A stretch of 64,000 bases of DNA from Terriglobia bacterium (GTDB lineage Bacteria > Acidobacteriota > Terriglobia > Terriglobales > Acidobacteriaceae), in NCBI GenBank assembly GCA_020073665.1, contig JAIQEU010000001.1, forward strand, positions 1 to 64,000, written 5' to 3'. Of the stretch, positions 17,930-26,628 are shown piece by piece. The position numbers and the translations under genes were made by a program. The notes under the pieces are model-generated. The model was given only the letters and a program-made list of their open reading frames with translations. It did no database searches and was not told the DNA's origin. The first letter of the stretch is position 1, and the number at the start of each line of letters is the position of its first letter.

Positions 17930-18697
17930 ATGGATATCCTGGCTAAAATCGTGATCGGCTTCGGTGTTGGCACCTTGATTGGGCTGACCGGGCTGGGAGG
18001 CGGCGTGTTGCTGCTTCCCATCCTGATCTTCGTCCTCAAGGTGCCACCGATCATGGCCGTTGGTTCCGACGCTCTATTCAATTTCGTCACCAAGATCGGA
18101 TCCAGCTGGGTTCACCTGAACAAAGGTACCGTACGGCGCAAGGTGGTCGTAGCCCTGGCTGTCGGCAGCATGCCGGGTTCGATCCTGGGCGTTAGCTTCC
18201 TCACCCATTTGCGCAATGTCTACGGCGCCGGGGTTAACACGTTCATTACTACCGCCGTGGGCGTCCTTCTGATTTGCATCCCCATGCTTTTGATTTTCCA
18301 GCGGCGTATCGAAGATCACGTTGTGAACCGCCCACCCACGATGAAGTCTTTTGTGGGAATGTACGCAATTGGCCTGCTGGCGGGGTTCCTGGTGGGCATG
18401 ACGTCGGTAGGATCTGGCAGCATTATCATGATGCTGTTGCTGCTGTTTTACAGTTTCCCGCCCAAAGTCATGGTCGGGACCGACATTGTGCACGCCGTGC
18501 TGCTAACTGGCGTCACCAGCTTGCTCCACTGGCGCCTGGGAAATATCAACTTGCCGCTAGTGGCAGCGCTGCTACTGGGTTCCATCCCGGGCGGATTGCT
18601 CGGCTCGCATTTGAGCACACGTGTCCCCGTCCTCTGGCTGCGAAGGTTGCTATGCGCCGTACTGCTGGCAACTGGCGCACGCATGCTTTGGGCATAA
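17930..18697 (+). CDS. TauE/SafE-family sulfite/sulfate permease
   Basis: A 255-aa inner-membrane protein with about eight hydrophobic helices and the family's internal repeat. The first half opens with GFGVGTLIGLTGLGGGVLLLP and the second with GLLAGFLVGMTSVGSGSIIM, each carrying the glycine-rich G(L/M)T(G/S)xGxG signature. The family moves sulfur-containing anions such as sulfite, sulfoacetate and possibly sulfate. Lying between the PAPS synthase and CysQ genes it probably feeds sulfate to, or relieves by-products from, the sulfation pathway; direction and substrate are not visible. Confidence 0.85.
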   Translation: MDILAKIVIGFGVGTLIGLTGLGGGVLLLPILIFVLKVPPIMAVGSDALFNFVTKIGSSWVHLNKGTVRRKVVVALAVGSMPGSILGVSFLTHLRNVYGAGVNTFITTAVGVLLICIPMLLIFQRRIEDHVVNRPPTMKSFVGMYAIGLLAGFLVGMTSVGSGSIIMMLLLLFYSFPPKVMVGTDIVHAVLLTGVTSLLHWRLGNINLPLVAALLLGSIPGGLLGSHLSTRVPVLWLRRLLCAVLLATGARMLWA

Positions 18698-18715
18698 TCG
18701 ATCAAGAGACCTTTC

Positions 18716-19528
18716 ATGACCAATCCTTATAGCGATATACTCGAGCGCATTCAGAGCGCTATGGAAGCTGCCCGCACCATCTTCAGCCGCTACACCGCCG
18801 GGGCGATCGCCGCCGAATACAAGGCTGGGCATGACCCGGTCACCGAAGCCGACCGAGCCCTGGACGCGGCGCTGCGCCAGAAACTTCTGCGCGATGGCGA
18901 AGGCTGGCTCTCAGAAGAAACCGTTGACGATTTATCGCGTTTGGACAAGAAACGTGTCTGGGTAGTTGACCCGCTCGACGGCACCCGTGAATTCGTAGCC
19001 GGCATCCCTGAGTTCTGCGTGTCTATCGCCATGGTGGAAGATGGCCGACCGATCGCGGGTGGAATCTGCAATCCCGCTACCAACGAGACTTTCCTGGGAT
19101 CGATCGCATCGGGCCTGCTGTACAACGGTAAACCGGCGCGGCCTTCACAGAAGACCAGCCTTGAGGGCACGCTCATCCTGGCCAGCCGCAGTGAAGTGAA
19201 ACGCGGCGAGTGGAAGCCATTCGAGAACAGCTCGTTTCAAGTACGGCCGATGGGCTCGGTTGCATACAAACTAGCTTGCGTATCCGCAGGCCTGGCCGAC
19301 GCGACATTCACGCTCACTCCCAAGAACGAGTGGGACGTCGCCGCAGGCACGGCACTGGTCTTGAGCGCAGGCGGATTTGTGAGCACGCTGGACAAAGCGC
19401 CGCTGCATTGCAATCAGAAGAACCCGTTGCTCTCAGGCTTGATAGCGTGCGGCCCGCAGCTTCGTGACGCATTGCTTGCGCAGCTTGAACCGCACCTGCA
19501 ACCCGCAGGAGCGCGCAGCGGCGTCTGA
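18716..19528 (+). CDS. cysQ: 3'(2'),5'-bisphosphate nucleotidase (CysQ)
   Basis: A 270-aa Mg-dependent phosphatase of the inositol monophosphatase superfamily. The metal-site motif DPLDGTREFVAGIPEF is visible near residue 85, and the second motif ends in NEWDVAAGTALVLSAGG. LSEETVDD supplies the early acidic ligand. CysQ converts PAP, the inhibitory by-product of every PAPS-dependent sulfotransfer, to AMP. Its place 18 bases behind the permease and close to PAPS synthase makes a three-step unit that makes PAPS, imports the sulfur source and clears PAP. Confidence 0.92.
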   Translation: MTNPYSDILERIQSAMEAARTIFSRYTAGAIAAEYKAGHDPVTEADRALDAALRQKLLRDGEGWLSEETVDDLSRLDKKRVWVVDPLDGTREFVAGIPEFCVSIAMVEDGRPIAGGICNPATNETFLGSIASGLLYNGKPARPSQKTSLEGTLILASRSEVKRGEWKPFENSSFQVRPMGSVAYKLACVSAGLADATFTLTPKNEWDVAAGTALVLSAGGFVSTLDKAPLHCNQKNPLLSGLIACGPQLRDALLAQLEPHLQPAGARSGV

Positions 19529-19548
19529 AATGTAAGGAGTGATCTTGT

Positions 19549-20364
19549 ATGCCCAAGGTCGGAATTCTCAGACTAGTGGCGAGCAGAGCGCGAAATCACT
19601 ATCGCGAAAATTTTCTTCGTCTTGAGAGAAAGCTATTCCACGACAAGTCCGATCAGGGGGGCGGTTTCTTCGATGCGTATCCACGCTTTTATGAGACCAG
19701 CATCATTGGCGCACGGAACCGGCTTAACAAGAGGTATCGCGCACTGATTGAGCCGAATGAAGACATCATACGCGACAAATCCGTGTTAGACATCGCATCC
19801 CACGATGGTCGCTGGAGCTTCGCTGCCTACAAGGCCGGCTCTCGCTATGTGCTGGGTATTGAGGCGCGCCATCATCTGGTGCAACACTCTCAGGACAACA
19901 TGCGGATGTACGGGGTCCCGGAAGGTAAAGTCGAGTTTGTTTTGGGGGATGTCTTTGAGAAGCTCGACCAGCTTGAACCTGGCCGCTTTGACACAGTTTT
20001 CTGTCTTGGATTTTTTTATCACACGATGCATCACATGCTCTTGCTGAATAAGATCGGACACTTGCGACCGTCGCACATCATTCTGGACACCTGCATCGAT
20101 TTGGACCCGGACAGTTTCGTGGCCGTGCAATTGGAGCGGGTGGCGCACGAAAGCGCCGGAGCCGTACCGGACTCGGGGGACCCCGAACGCATCCTGGTTG
20201 GGTCCCCTACCAGGTCCGCTCTGGAGTTGATGCTGGCCAGTGCCGGATATCCCTCCATCAAGTATTTCGACTGGCATCGGGCGGGCATACGGCGGTGGGA
20301 TAACCTAATTGAATATCATCGTGGCCTCCGGGTTTCGTTGGTGGCAGTTCGCAAGCCGGCTTAG
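19549..20364 (+). CDS. Class I SAM-dependent methyltransferase
   Basis: A 271-aa protein with a Rossmann-type SAM-binding motif VLDIASHDGRWSFAAY and the following acidic VLGIEARHH. FDTVFCLGFFYHTMHH corresponds to motif IV. A ribosome binding site TAAGGAG lies just before ATG 19549, 20 bases after cysQ, so it may be the last gene of the sulfate unit. Methylation of a sugar hydroxyl or of a glycan end is plausible from context. The fold resembles small-molecule and glycan methyltransferases rather than rRNA or DNA enzymes, but the substrate is not visible. Confidence 0.8.
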   Translation: MPKVGILRLVASRARNHYRENFLRLERKLFHDKSDQGGGFFDAYPRFYETSIIGARNRLNKRYRALIEPNEDIIRDKSVLDIASHDGRWSFAAYKAGSRYVLGIEARHHLVQHSQDNMRMYGVPEGKVEFVLGDVFEKLDQLEPGRFDTVFCLGFFYHTMHHMLLLNKIGHLRPSHIILDTCIDLDPDSFVAVQLERVAHESAGAVPDSGDPERILVGSPTRSALELMLASAGYPSIKYFDWHRAGIRRWDNLIEYHRGLRVSLVAVRKPA

Positions 20365-20505
20365 TCCGGCCAATCTTCGTCCAATCTGACTCCTGGTGGC
20401 GGGCACGGCAACGGGTTAGACACTTGTCAAACTCCGCCCGTCGCGAAAACATGTCAGCAGTATGAGTCCATTTCTGCCTGAACTTTAGGAGAGGCTGCTC
20501 CTGAG

Positions 20506-21300
20506 ATGGCTGGCCCACGCACCGTCTTCCTGATGTACCACGAACTCGAACTGCCGGGTCGTCGCCTGTGCCAGTCGGACCCAGGCTACGTTCGCTACAC
20601 CCTGCCGGTAGCCGAATTCCAAGCCCAAATTGAATTCTTGAAGACCGCGGGTTGGCACGGCGTGAGCGTGGGCACGGCGCTGGCTCCCCAGACCTCGCCC
20701 GCGATAGCGATCACCTTCGACGATGGCTGTGAAACAGACTGCCTGACGGCTGCTCCGCTGCTGAAGCAGGCCGGGTTTGGCGCCACCTTCTACATCACTA
20801 CCGGATTCCTAGGAAAGCCCGGGTATATGTCGCCGTCGCAGGCCCGCCAACTGGGCGAGCAGGGCTTCGAACTTGGTTGCCATTCCATGAGCCATTCTTA
20901 CCTAACCGACCTCGACGAGGCCGGACTTCGCTGCGAGATTGGCGACGCCAAGCGGAAGTTAGAAGATGTTGCGGGCGGGCCAGTCGAGCATTTTTCCTGC
21001 CCGGGGGGACGCTACGACCAGCGCGTGGCGGAAATGGCTCGTGAAGCCGGATACAGCACCGTCGCGACAAGTCGCGCCCACGCCAACGGCCCGAACACAG
21101 ACCGCTTCGCACTCGGCCGGGTGGCGGTCATGCGCGATCTGAGCCTGCGCGTTTTCGAGGGCATCTGTAGCGGCGAAGCCCTTCGTACTATGGCGCTGCG
21201 AGATAGCTTCCGCAACAGTGCGAAGCGGGTGCTGGGAAATACAGTGTACGATCGCGTGCGTGCCGCTCTACTCCGCAATCCCTCAGGCGCGAAGTCTTAG
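20506..21300 (+). CDS. Polysaccharide deacetylase (NodB/CE4), second copy
   Basis: A 264-aa protein consisting mainly of a NodB domain. Motif 1 is ITFDDGCETD, motif 2 is CHSMSHSYL (HSxxH metal histidines) and motif 3 is CPGGRYDQRV. Its length fits the deacetylase subfamily commonly present in exosortase-A loci. There is no signal peptide (MAGPRTVFLMYHELELPG), so action in the cytoplasm, or export by other means, must be assumed. A purine-rich TAGGAGAGG precedes the start. N-deacetylation would expose an amine for sulfation or amidation, but that link is inferred. Confidence 0.87.
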   Translation: MAGPRTVFLMYHELELPGRRLCQSDPGYVRYTLPVAEFQAQIEFLKTAGWHGVSVGTALAPQTSPAIAITFDDGCETDCLTAAPLLKQAGFGATFYITTGFLGKPGYMSPSQARQLGEQGFELGCHSMSHSYLTDLDEAGLRCEIGDAKRKLEDVAGGPVEHFSCPGGRYDQRVAEMAREAGYSTVATSRAHANGPNTDRFALGRVAVMRDLSLRVFEGICSGEALRTMALRDSFRNSAKRVLGNTVYDRVRAALLRNPSGAKS

Positions 21301-21519
21301 ACTCATCGAATCGCACCCTCAATTCCTCCACCAAGCCCGACTCTGTCAGCAGAATTCACCCCTAACTATCTCCCGCTCATAGGCAGTAACAGCGTCTGTT
21401 CAAGAGTCGTGGTTGGGTGCTTTCCTTGCTCGCGTCCGGATGCGCTCTGTGGAGAAAATGGACTGCGCATCGTGTAACGATCTTTCATGCTAATCTTCTG
21501 ACGAACGAGGCGTAGACGA

Positions 21520-22317
21520 ATGGCTGCCAATCCCAGAATTCCTGCACCCGCGCCAGGTCGGCGGCTGCGGGAAATTGCGCAGGTGCTTGACTCCCAGGGA
21601 ATATTTACGGGTGGCCCGCTGCGATACTTCGAAATTGCGGGACGGCTTCAACTGGCGACACTGTTGCGCAAAGGAATTTATCCGCAGTTGAAGGTCTTGG
21701 ATCTGGGTTGCGGCTGCCTGGGCGGTGGTTACTGGTTGATTCACTTTCTTGATCCCGGATGCTACTTCGGCATCGAACCAGCTGCACGGATGTTGCAGCA
21801 GGGTATCGATCATCTGATAGAGCCGGAGATCCTGAAGGTAAAGCAGCCATGCTACGACACCAATGATCGTTTCGATTTGTCAGTGTTTGGCGTGAAGTTC
21901 GACATCGTTCTGGCTCGCTCCATCTGGACTCACTCGTCCAAGGGCCAGATCGTTACGATGCTCGACGCGTTCCTCGCTAACTCATCCCCAGATGCTTTTT
22001 TTCTGACTTCCTACTATCCCGCCGGATTTTGGAAGAAGCCTGACTACAAGGGCAACAGTTGGAATGGAAGAAGCCACCAGACGGACAAGCCGGGCAAGGT
22101 GCACCACTCCTTCCGCTGGGTCGAAGAGCGAGTGAAAGCCCGGGGCGTGGTTGTGAAGCAACTACCGGACCTAGTCTTCAATGGACAGTACTGGCTCAAG
22201 ATCAGCCGGGGTCAGGATGTCCTCAGCATGCAGGTTACGACTTCCGATGATCAGTTCTCCCTCCCGAAAATCAGTTCTCTGTGTAGTGGAACCCTGCCAA
22301 AACGTCAGCGCGCGTGA
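21520..22317 (+). CDS. Class I SAM-dependent methyltransferase, second copy
   Basis: A 265-aa protein with SAM motif I VLDLGCGCLGGGYWL and the acidic motif II FGIEPAARML; FDIVLARSIWTHSSK corresponds to motif IV. An ACGAGGCG purine tract lies a few bases upstream of ATG 21520. It is unrelated in detail to the methyltransferase at 19549. The gene stands alone between 219- and 213-base gaps. It probably modifies a small molecule or sugar; the substrate is unknown. Confidence 0.78.
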   Translation: MAANPRIPAPAPGRRLREIAQVLDSQGIFTGGPLRYFEIAGRLQLATLLRKGIYPQLKVLDLGCGCLGGGYWLIHFLDPGCYFGIEPAARMLQQGIDHLIEPEILKVKQPCYDTNDRFDLSVFGVKFDIVLARSIWTHSSKGQIVTMLDAFLANSSPDAFFLTSYYPAGFWKKPDYKGNSWNGRSHQTDKPGKVHHSFRWVEERVKARGVVVKQLPDLVFNGQYWLKISRGQDVLSMQVTTSDDQFSLPKISSLCSGTLPKRQRA

Positions 22318-22530
22318 TGTTCTTTGCTAACCCTTAACCACGGGGCAGAAAAATGCCTTCGTCCCCACCCGTTACCCACTCAACACTGCCCTGTCGTCAG
22401 GAGGCGGCTATGTACCGCCGTGTTCTGGTAGGTCAAGCCCCTTAGTTATCTGTCTGACCGCAAATATTTTCTATAAGGTACCGATACGGACTGGATTACC
22501 TCGGTCCCCCAACTTAATCCGAGGGGTGGC

Positions 22531-23535
22531 ATGTCACCAGAAAATTGCTTACCAAAGCCGGCGGGCAATCCTGCCAGCCAAATCATCTTTCAGTTAGGCG
22601 CAAGCTTACCGGTGCTAATTCTGACGCTTATTATGAGCGCGTGCACCGGTGGCATGCAGAACTTCGCGCAAACCGCGAAGGCTCCAGTGCCCAAGGCAAT
22701 TGATGGGGATCCGCCCAAAACTGAGACCGTATCGATCACGGTCACGCCTTCCAATCCTTCGCTGACCTCGGGAAACACGATGCAATTTACTGCGACCGTC
22801 ACCAGCACTACCAAGACCGCGGTGACCTGGTCGTGCAGCCTAGGGACTATCTCGGGCAGTGGGCTGTTTACAGCGCCGAATGTTACTAGTCCGACCACGG
22901 CGAGAGTGACGGCCAGACTTGTGGCAACGCCCACCACCGACGGCGGCACCAACGTCACGGTGAACCCAGCCGGGCCTCCGCCTCCACCTTTGCCCACCAT
23001 CACGACCACATCCCTACCCAGCGGAACCAGCGGTCAACCCTATAGCGCCTCGATTGTCGCAACCGGAGGCAAGCTACCCTACCAATGGAGTGGGATTGCA
23101 GGCGCCTTGCCGAAGGGCTTGGCGCTCAACGCATCCACAGGAACCGTGTCTGGCACGACCAGCCTGTCAGGTAACTTCTCGTTCACGGCGCAAGTACAGG
23201 ATGCATCGCTGAACAAAGCCAGCCGTGCCTTCGTGGTATCGATGACGACCAGCAACGGTGGCAATTTTGATGGGCCTGCGGAGCTGCCGCGAGTTTACCT
23301 GCAAACCACTCTGGCCGACACTCCCGCGCCCGGCAAAGTCATTTCCGTCAATGCCGGAGGAGACTTCCAAGCCGCGCTCGATAGCGCCAACTGCGGCGAC
23401 ACCATTCAACTGCAGTCGGGGGCAAGCTTTCCCGGCAAGTTCACCTTGCCAGCCAAGTCCTGCGATGACCAGCACTGGATCATCATTCGAACCAGTGCGG
23501 CGGCTACGACCAGAGCGCCGGCAACGGCCCCATGA
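22531..23535 (+). pseudogene. N-terminal half of a broken beta-helix lipoprotein
   Basis: This frame encodes an exported lipoprotein signal (LILTLIMSAC lipobox), a BIG2-like Ig domain (VTPSNPSLTSGNTMQF), a second Ig-like domain (LPSGTSGQPYSASIV through VSMTTS) and the start of the beta-helix domain (FDGPAELPRVYLQTTLADTP). It then stops after RTSA at a point where the intact paralogue at 28614 continues. The right-hand part follows in another frame from 23532. Comparison shows that roughly 40 codons plus a frame-changing number of bases are missing at about 23498. The halves overlap by ATGA, so two separate peptides could still be made. Confidence 0.75.
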
Positions 23536-24854
23536 TTCTGGCCTCCGGAGCAAACCACTACCGCTTCCTCGGCTTGGAGATCACCCGGCTCAAGGGAACG
23601 GGATACATCGGAAGTCTGGTCTCGGTGAGCAGCGGATTCGCCGCCGATCACATTATTCTTGATCGAGTTTGGATGCATGGTACCGCGCAGGACGAAACCA
23701 ATGTGGGCATCGGCCTCAACGGGATGACCAGTACCGCAGTCATCGACTCCTTCTTCACCGACTTCCATTGCACATCGCTGAGCGGCAGCTGTACCGATTC
23801 CCATGCCACCAGTGGTGGCAGTGGCGATCTTCCCGGCGGGCCGTACAAGATTGTCGGCAACTTCCTGGAAGCCGCCGGTGAGAACATCATCTTCGGCGGT
23901 GGGCCTGCAACGTTGACCCCGGCCGACATCGAAGTTCGCAGAAACCATCTGTTCAAGCCCCTGATCTGGTTGAAAGGCCAGCCTGGATTCGTCGGTGGGT
24001 CGGGCAATAATCCGTTTGTGGTGAAGAACCTGTTTGAGCTCAAAAACGCGCAGCGCGTGCTGTTCGAAGCCAACATACTGGAGTACAGCTGGGGTGGGTT
24101 CAGCCAGAATGGCTACGCCATTCTGCTTACCCCCAAGAACCAGTGGACGGGCAAAACCAGCGTCTGCCCGATTTGCCAAGTCACTGATGTGACCATTCGC
24201 TATTCCACCGTAAGCCATACGGGCGCCGGGATCCAGACCGAGACTGCTCTGTCTGGCTCCGGGTTAGGAGGCGAGGCTCTGGCGGGCGAACGCTTCAGCA
24301 TTCACGACGTGACTCTGGACGATATCAATTCCTCCAAGTACGTGGGCACGGGTACACTTTTCGCGGTGCTGAACGGCTGGAGCCAGAACGTGCTGAACAA
24401 CGTCAGCATCAACCACATCACCGCATTCCCGGACCCAACCAGCCACTTCATGACTCTGCTGGACCTTACCACCAATCCGCAGATGAGCGCCTTCACGTTC
24501 ACCAACAACCTGGTCACCTCTGGAATATATCCGATGTGGTCCGCCGGCGGTGGCTCCACGAACTGTGCCGTCAAAGACATTCCGATCACCAGCCTGAGCA
24601 CGTGCTTTGCGGTGTTTAGTTTTAGCGATAATGCGCTGATCGCGGTCCCCTCGAACTATCCACCCAACGATTGGCCGGCGGGGAACTACTTTCCTGCCGA
24701 CACCAATGCGGTCCAGTTCGTGAATTACAAGAACGGAATCGGCGGCGACTATCACCTGTTGTCGTCGAGTCCATACAAACATGCCGGCAGCGATGGCAAG
24801 GATCTGGGCGCCGACATCGACGCCATCCTAGCCGCCACGTCCGGCGTGTACTAA
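23532..24854 (+). pseudogene. C-terminal half of the broken beta-helix lipoprotein
   Basis: A 440-aa right-handed parallel beta-helix region closely similar to the intact protein at 28614-30425: shared blocks include RVWMHGTAQDET, FELKNAQRVLFE, GGFSQ and the C-terminal GKDLGADIDAI. The coding frame actually continues upstream of ATG 23532 (GGYDQSAGNGP matches the paralogue's KGGSGP), which shows that this is the displaced remainder of 22531-23535. On its own it has no export signal. The fold occurs in polysaccharide lyases and in surface proteins that bind glycans, so the original protein probably acted on or anchored the EPS. Confidence 0.75.
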
Positions 24855-24872
24855 CCCCGTCGCACTCAGTAC

Positions 24873-24901
24873 AAGGGCCGGCGTATCCTGCCGGCCCTTT
24901 T
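24873..24901 (+). terminator. Intrinsic terminator
   Basis: Perfect 10-bp stem AAGGGCCGGC/GCCGGCCCTT (24873-24882 and 24890-24899) with a 7-base loop, ending in TTTT. It lies 20 bases after the stop of the broken beta-helix gene and isolates it from the gene at 25099. Confidence 0.8.
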
Positions 24902-25098
24902 CACTTCCAGTTCCTAACCCCAGCGCGTCCTTATATTTGCCGTTACCGCGCGCTCCGGCTTCTTATGCTGTGACCGTTATGGACAAGTAAGCATGTTGAA
25001 AACTGAGACTTTGCCCCACACTTGACCTTCTGATAACATGACCGAAGTCACTTCGTTGTAGTTGGGACACCCGTCTTAGAAGATCGGTTGGAACCAAA

Positions 25099-26547
25099 AT
25101 GGACAGACGCCTCCCCGTCGTCTTCTTGGAGCTCAACGAGCTCACGCCAGCAATCATGGACCGCTTCATCGCGGAAGGCCAGCTTCCGAACTTCAAGCGG
25201 TTGCGCGATCGTTCAGAGGTTTTCACCACCGATGCTGAGGAGCCGCCGCCTTACCTGGAGCCTTGGATCCAGTGGGTCACGGTGCACACAGGAGTACCGT
25301 ATTCTGAACATGGTGTTTACCGGCTTTCGGAAGGGCACAAGATAGGCCAGAAATGCATCTGGGACCTGGTATCCCAGGCGGGAGAAGTAGTTTGGGTGTG
25401 CGGCAGTATGAACTGCCGTTATGATCGCGGGACGCGAGGCTGGGTCTTGCCCGATCCGTGGTCGACGGATGTAGCGCCGTACCCGGATGCGTTGCTACCT
25501 TACTTGCACTTCGTCCAGCGAAACGTGCAGGAATACACCAGCGACCGTGTTCCTCTCGGCAGGCGCGATTACCTTAAATTCCTGGGGTTCATGGCCGGAC
25601 ACGGCCTGTCTGCCGCTACCGCGGCTTCCATCGTGCAACAGTTGATCGCTGAAAAGCGGACTCGCCGCGGTGGCTGGCGCCGTGCATTCATTCTGGAGAA
25701 ACTGCAACTTGATCTGTTCAGCGCGATGTATCGCCGGCTCAAGCCCAGCTTCTCGACCTTTTTCCTGAACAGCACGGCGCACATGCAGCATTGCTATTGG
25801 CGGTACATGGAACCGGAATTGTTCAAACTGCCGATTTCCACCGACAAGCAGCGTGAATACCAGAATGCCATCCTCGAAGGCTATCGGGCCATGGACAAAC
25901 TGATCGGCCGGATACTCAAACTGGTCGGCGATGACGCCGTGATTGTTATGGCCACCGCGCTTAGCCAACAGCCCTGCCTGGTATACGAAGAGCAGGGTGG
26001 GAAGCAGTCCTATCGCCCGAAAGACTTTGCCGATTTGATGACCTTTGCCGGCATCACCAGCGCGTATCAAGTGTCTCCCGTGATGGCGGAACAATTTTGG
26101 CTCAAGATGGAGAACCCTTCCGATGCCATCGAAGCCGAGACCCAACTCGGGGCCTTGATGGTCGGGGAGCAGAAAGCGATGGCCATTAGACGAGGCGGAA
26201 ATGATTTGTTCGTAGCCTGCGGCATAAAACAAGCCGTTCCCCAGAATTCAGCACTTCAGGTGGCAAATTCCGACCGCAGCACTCCCTTCTTCGAGCTGTT
26301 TTATCCCCTGGAGGGAGGAAAGAGCGGCATGCATCATCCCGACGGAATATTATGGGTTAGACATCCCCAGCGGGCCCCCGCGGCGCATGGCGAGAAGGTA
26401 GGATTGCTCACTGTAGCGCCGACAATTCTGGATGTCCTCGGAATTGAAAAGCCGGAGTACATGAAGGGGACATCGCTCTATTCAAGGGTCACGCCGGTCA
26501 GTCCGCGAACTCGGGAAGCAGAAGTGGCACAACGAAAATCGGCGTAA
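25099..26547 (+). CDS. Atypical alkaline-phosphatase-superfamily protein
   Basis: A 482-aa protein resembling type I phosphodiesterase/nucleotide pyrophosphatase folds of the alkaline phosphatase superfamily. The opening VVFLELNELTPAIMDRF, the FKRLRD helix and WVTVHTGVPYSEHGVYR correspond to the first metal ligand and the TGxxPxxHG motif. However, the usual Asp is replaced by the LELNE sequence, and the late ADHG-type motif appears only as MATALSQQP. HMQHCYW and MHHPDG supply candidate histidines. No signal peptide is present. Members include sulfatases, phosphodiesterases and phosphoglycerol transferases; here it could act on a phosphate or sulfate ester of a glycan intermediate, but catalysis is uncertain. 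Confidence 0.6.
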   Translation: MDRRLPVVFLELNELTPAIMDRFIAEGQLPNFKRLRDRSEVFTTDAEEPPPYLEPWIQWVTVHTGVPYSEHGVYRLSEGHKIGQKCIWDLVSQAGEVVWVCGSMNCRYDRGTRGWVLPDPWSTDVAPYPDALLPYLHFVQRNVQEYTSDRVPLGRRDYLKFLGFMAGHGLSAATAASIVQQLIAEKRTRRGGWRRAFILEKLQLDLFSAMYRRLKPSFSTFFLNSTAHMQHCYWRYMEPELFKLPISTDKQREYQNAILEGYRAMDKLIGRILKLVGDDAVIVMATALSQQPCLVYEEQGGKQSYRPKDFADLMTFAGITSAYQVSPVMAEQFWLKMENPSDAIEAETQLGALMVGEQKAMAIRRGGNDLFVACGIKQAVPQNSALQVANSDRSTPFFELFYPLEGGKSGMHHPDGILWVRHPQRAPAAHGEKVGLLTVAPTILDVLGIEKPEYMKGTSLYSRVTPVSPRTREAEVAQRKSA

Positions 26548-26628
26548 GTGCTCCGCGCATCTTCGGAGACCATGGGCCGACGCGTGTACTTGACGCTTGT
26601 CCTCCGGGTGCTACCATAACGGCTGCTC

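Noticed and set aside
23490-23540. Programmed ribosomal frameshift joining the two beta-helix halves
   Set aside because: No slippery heptamer or stimulatory structure is seen, and about 40 codons are missing relative to the paralogue, which a frameshift cannot restore.
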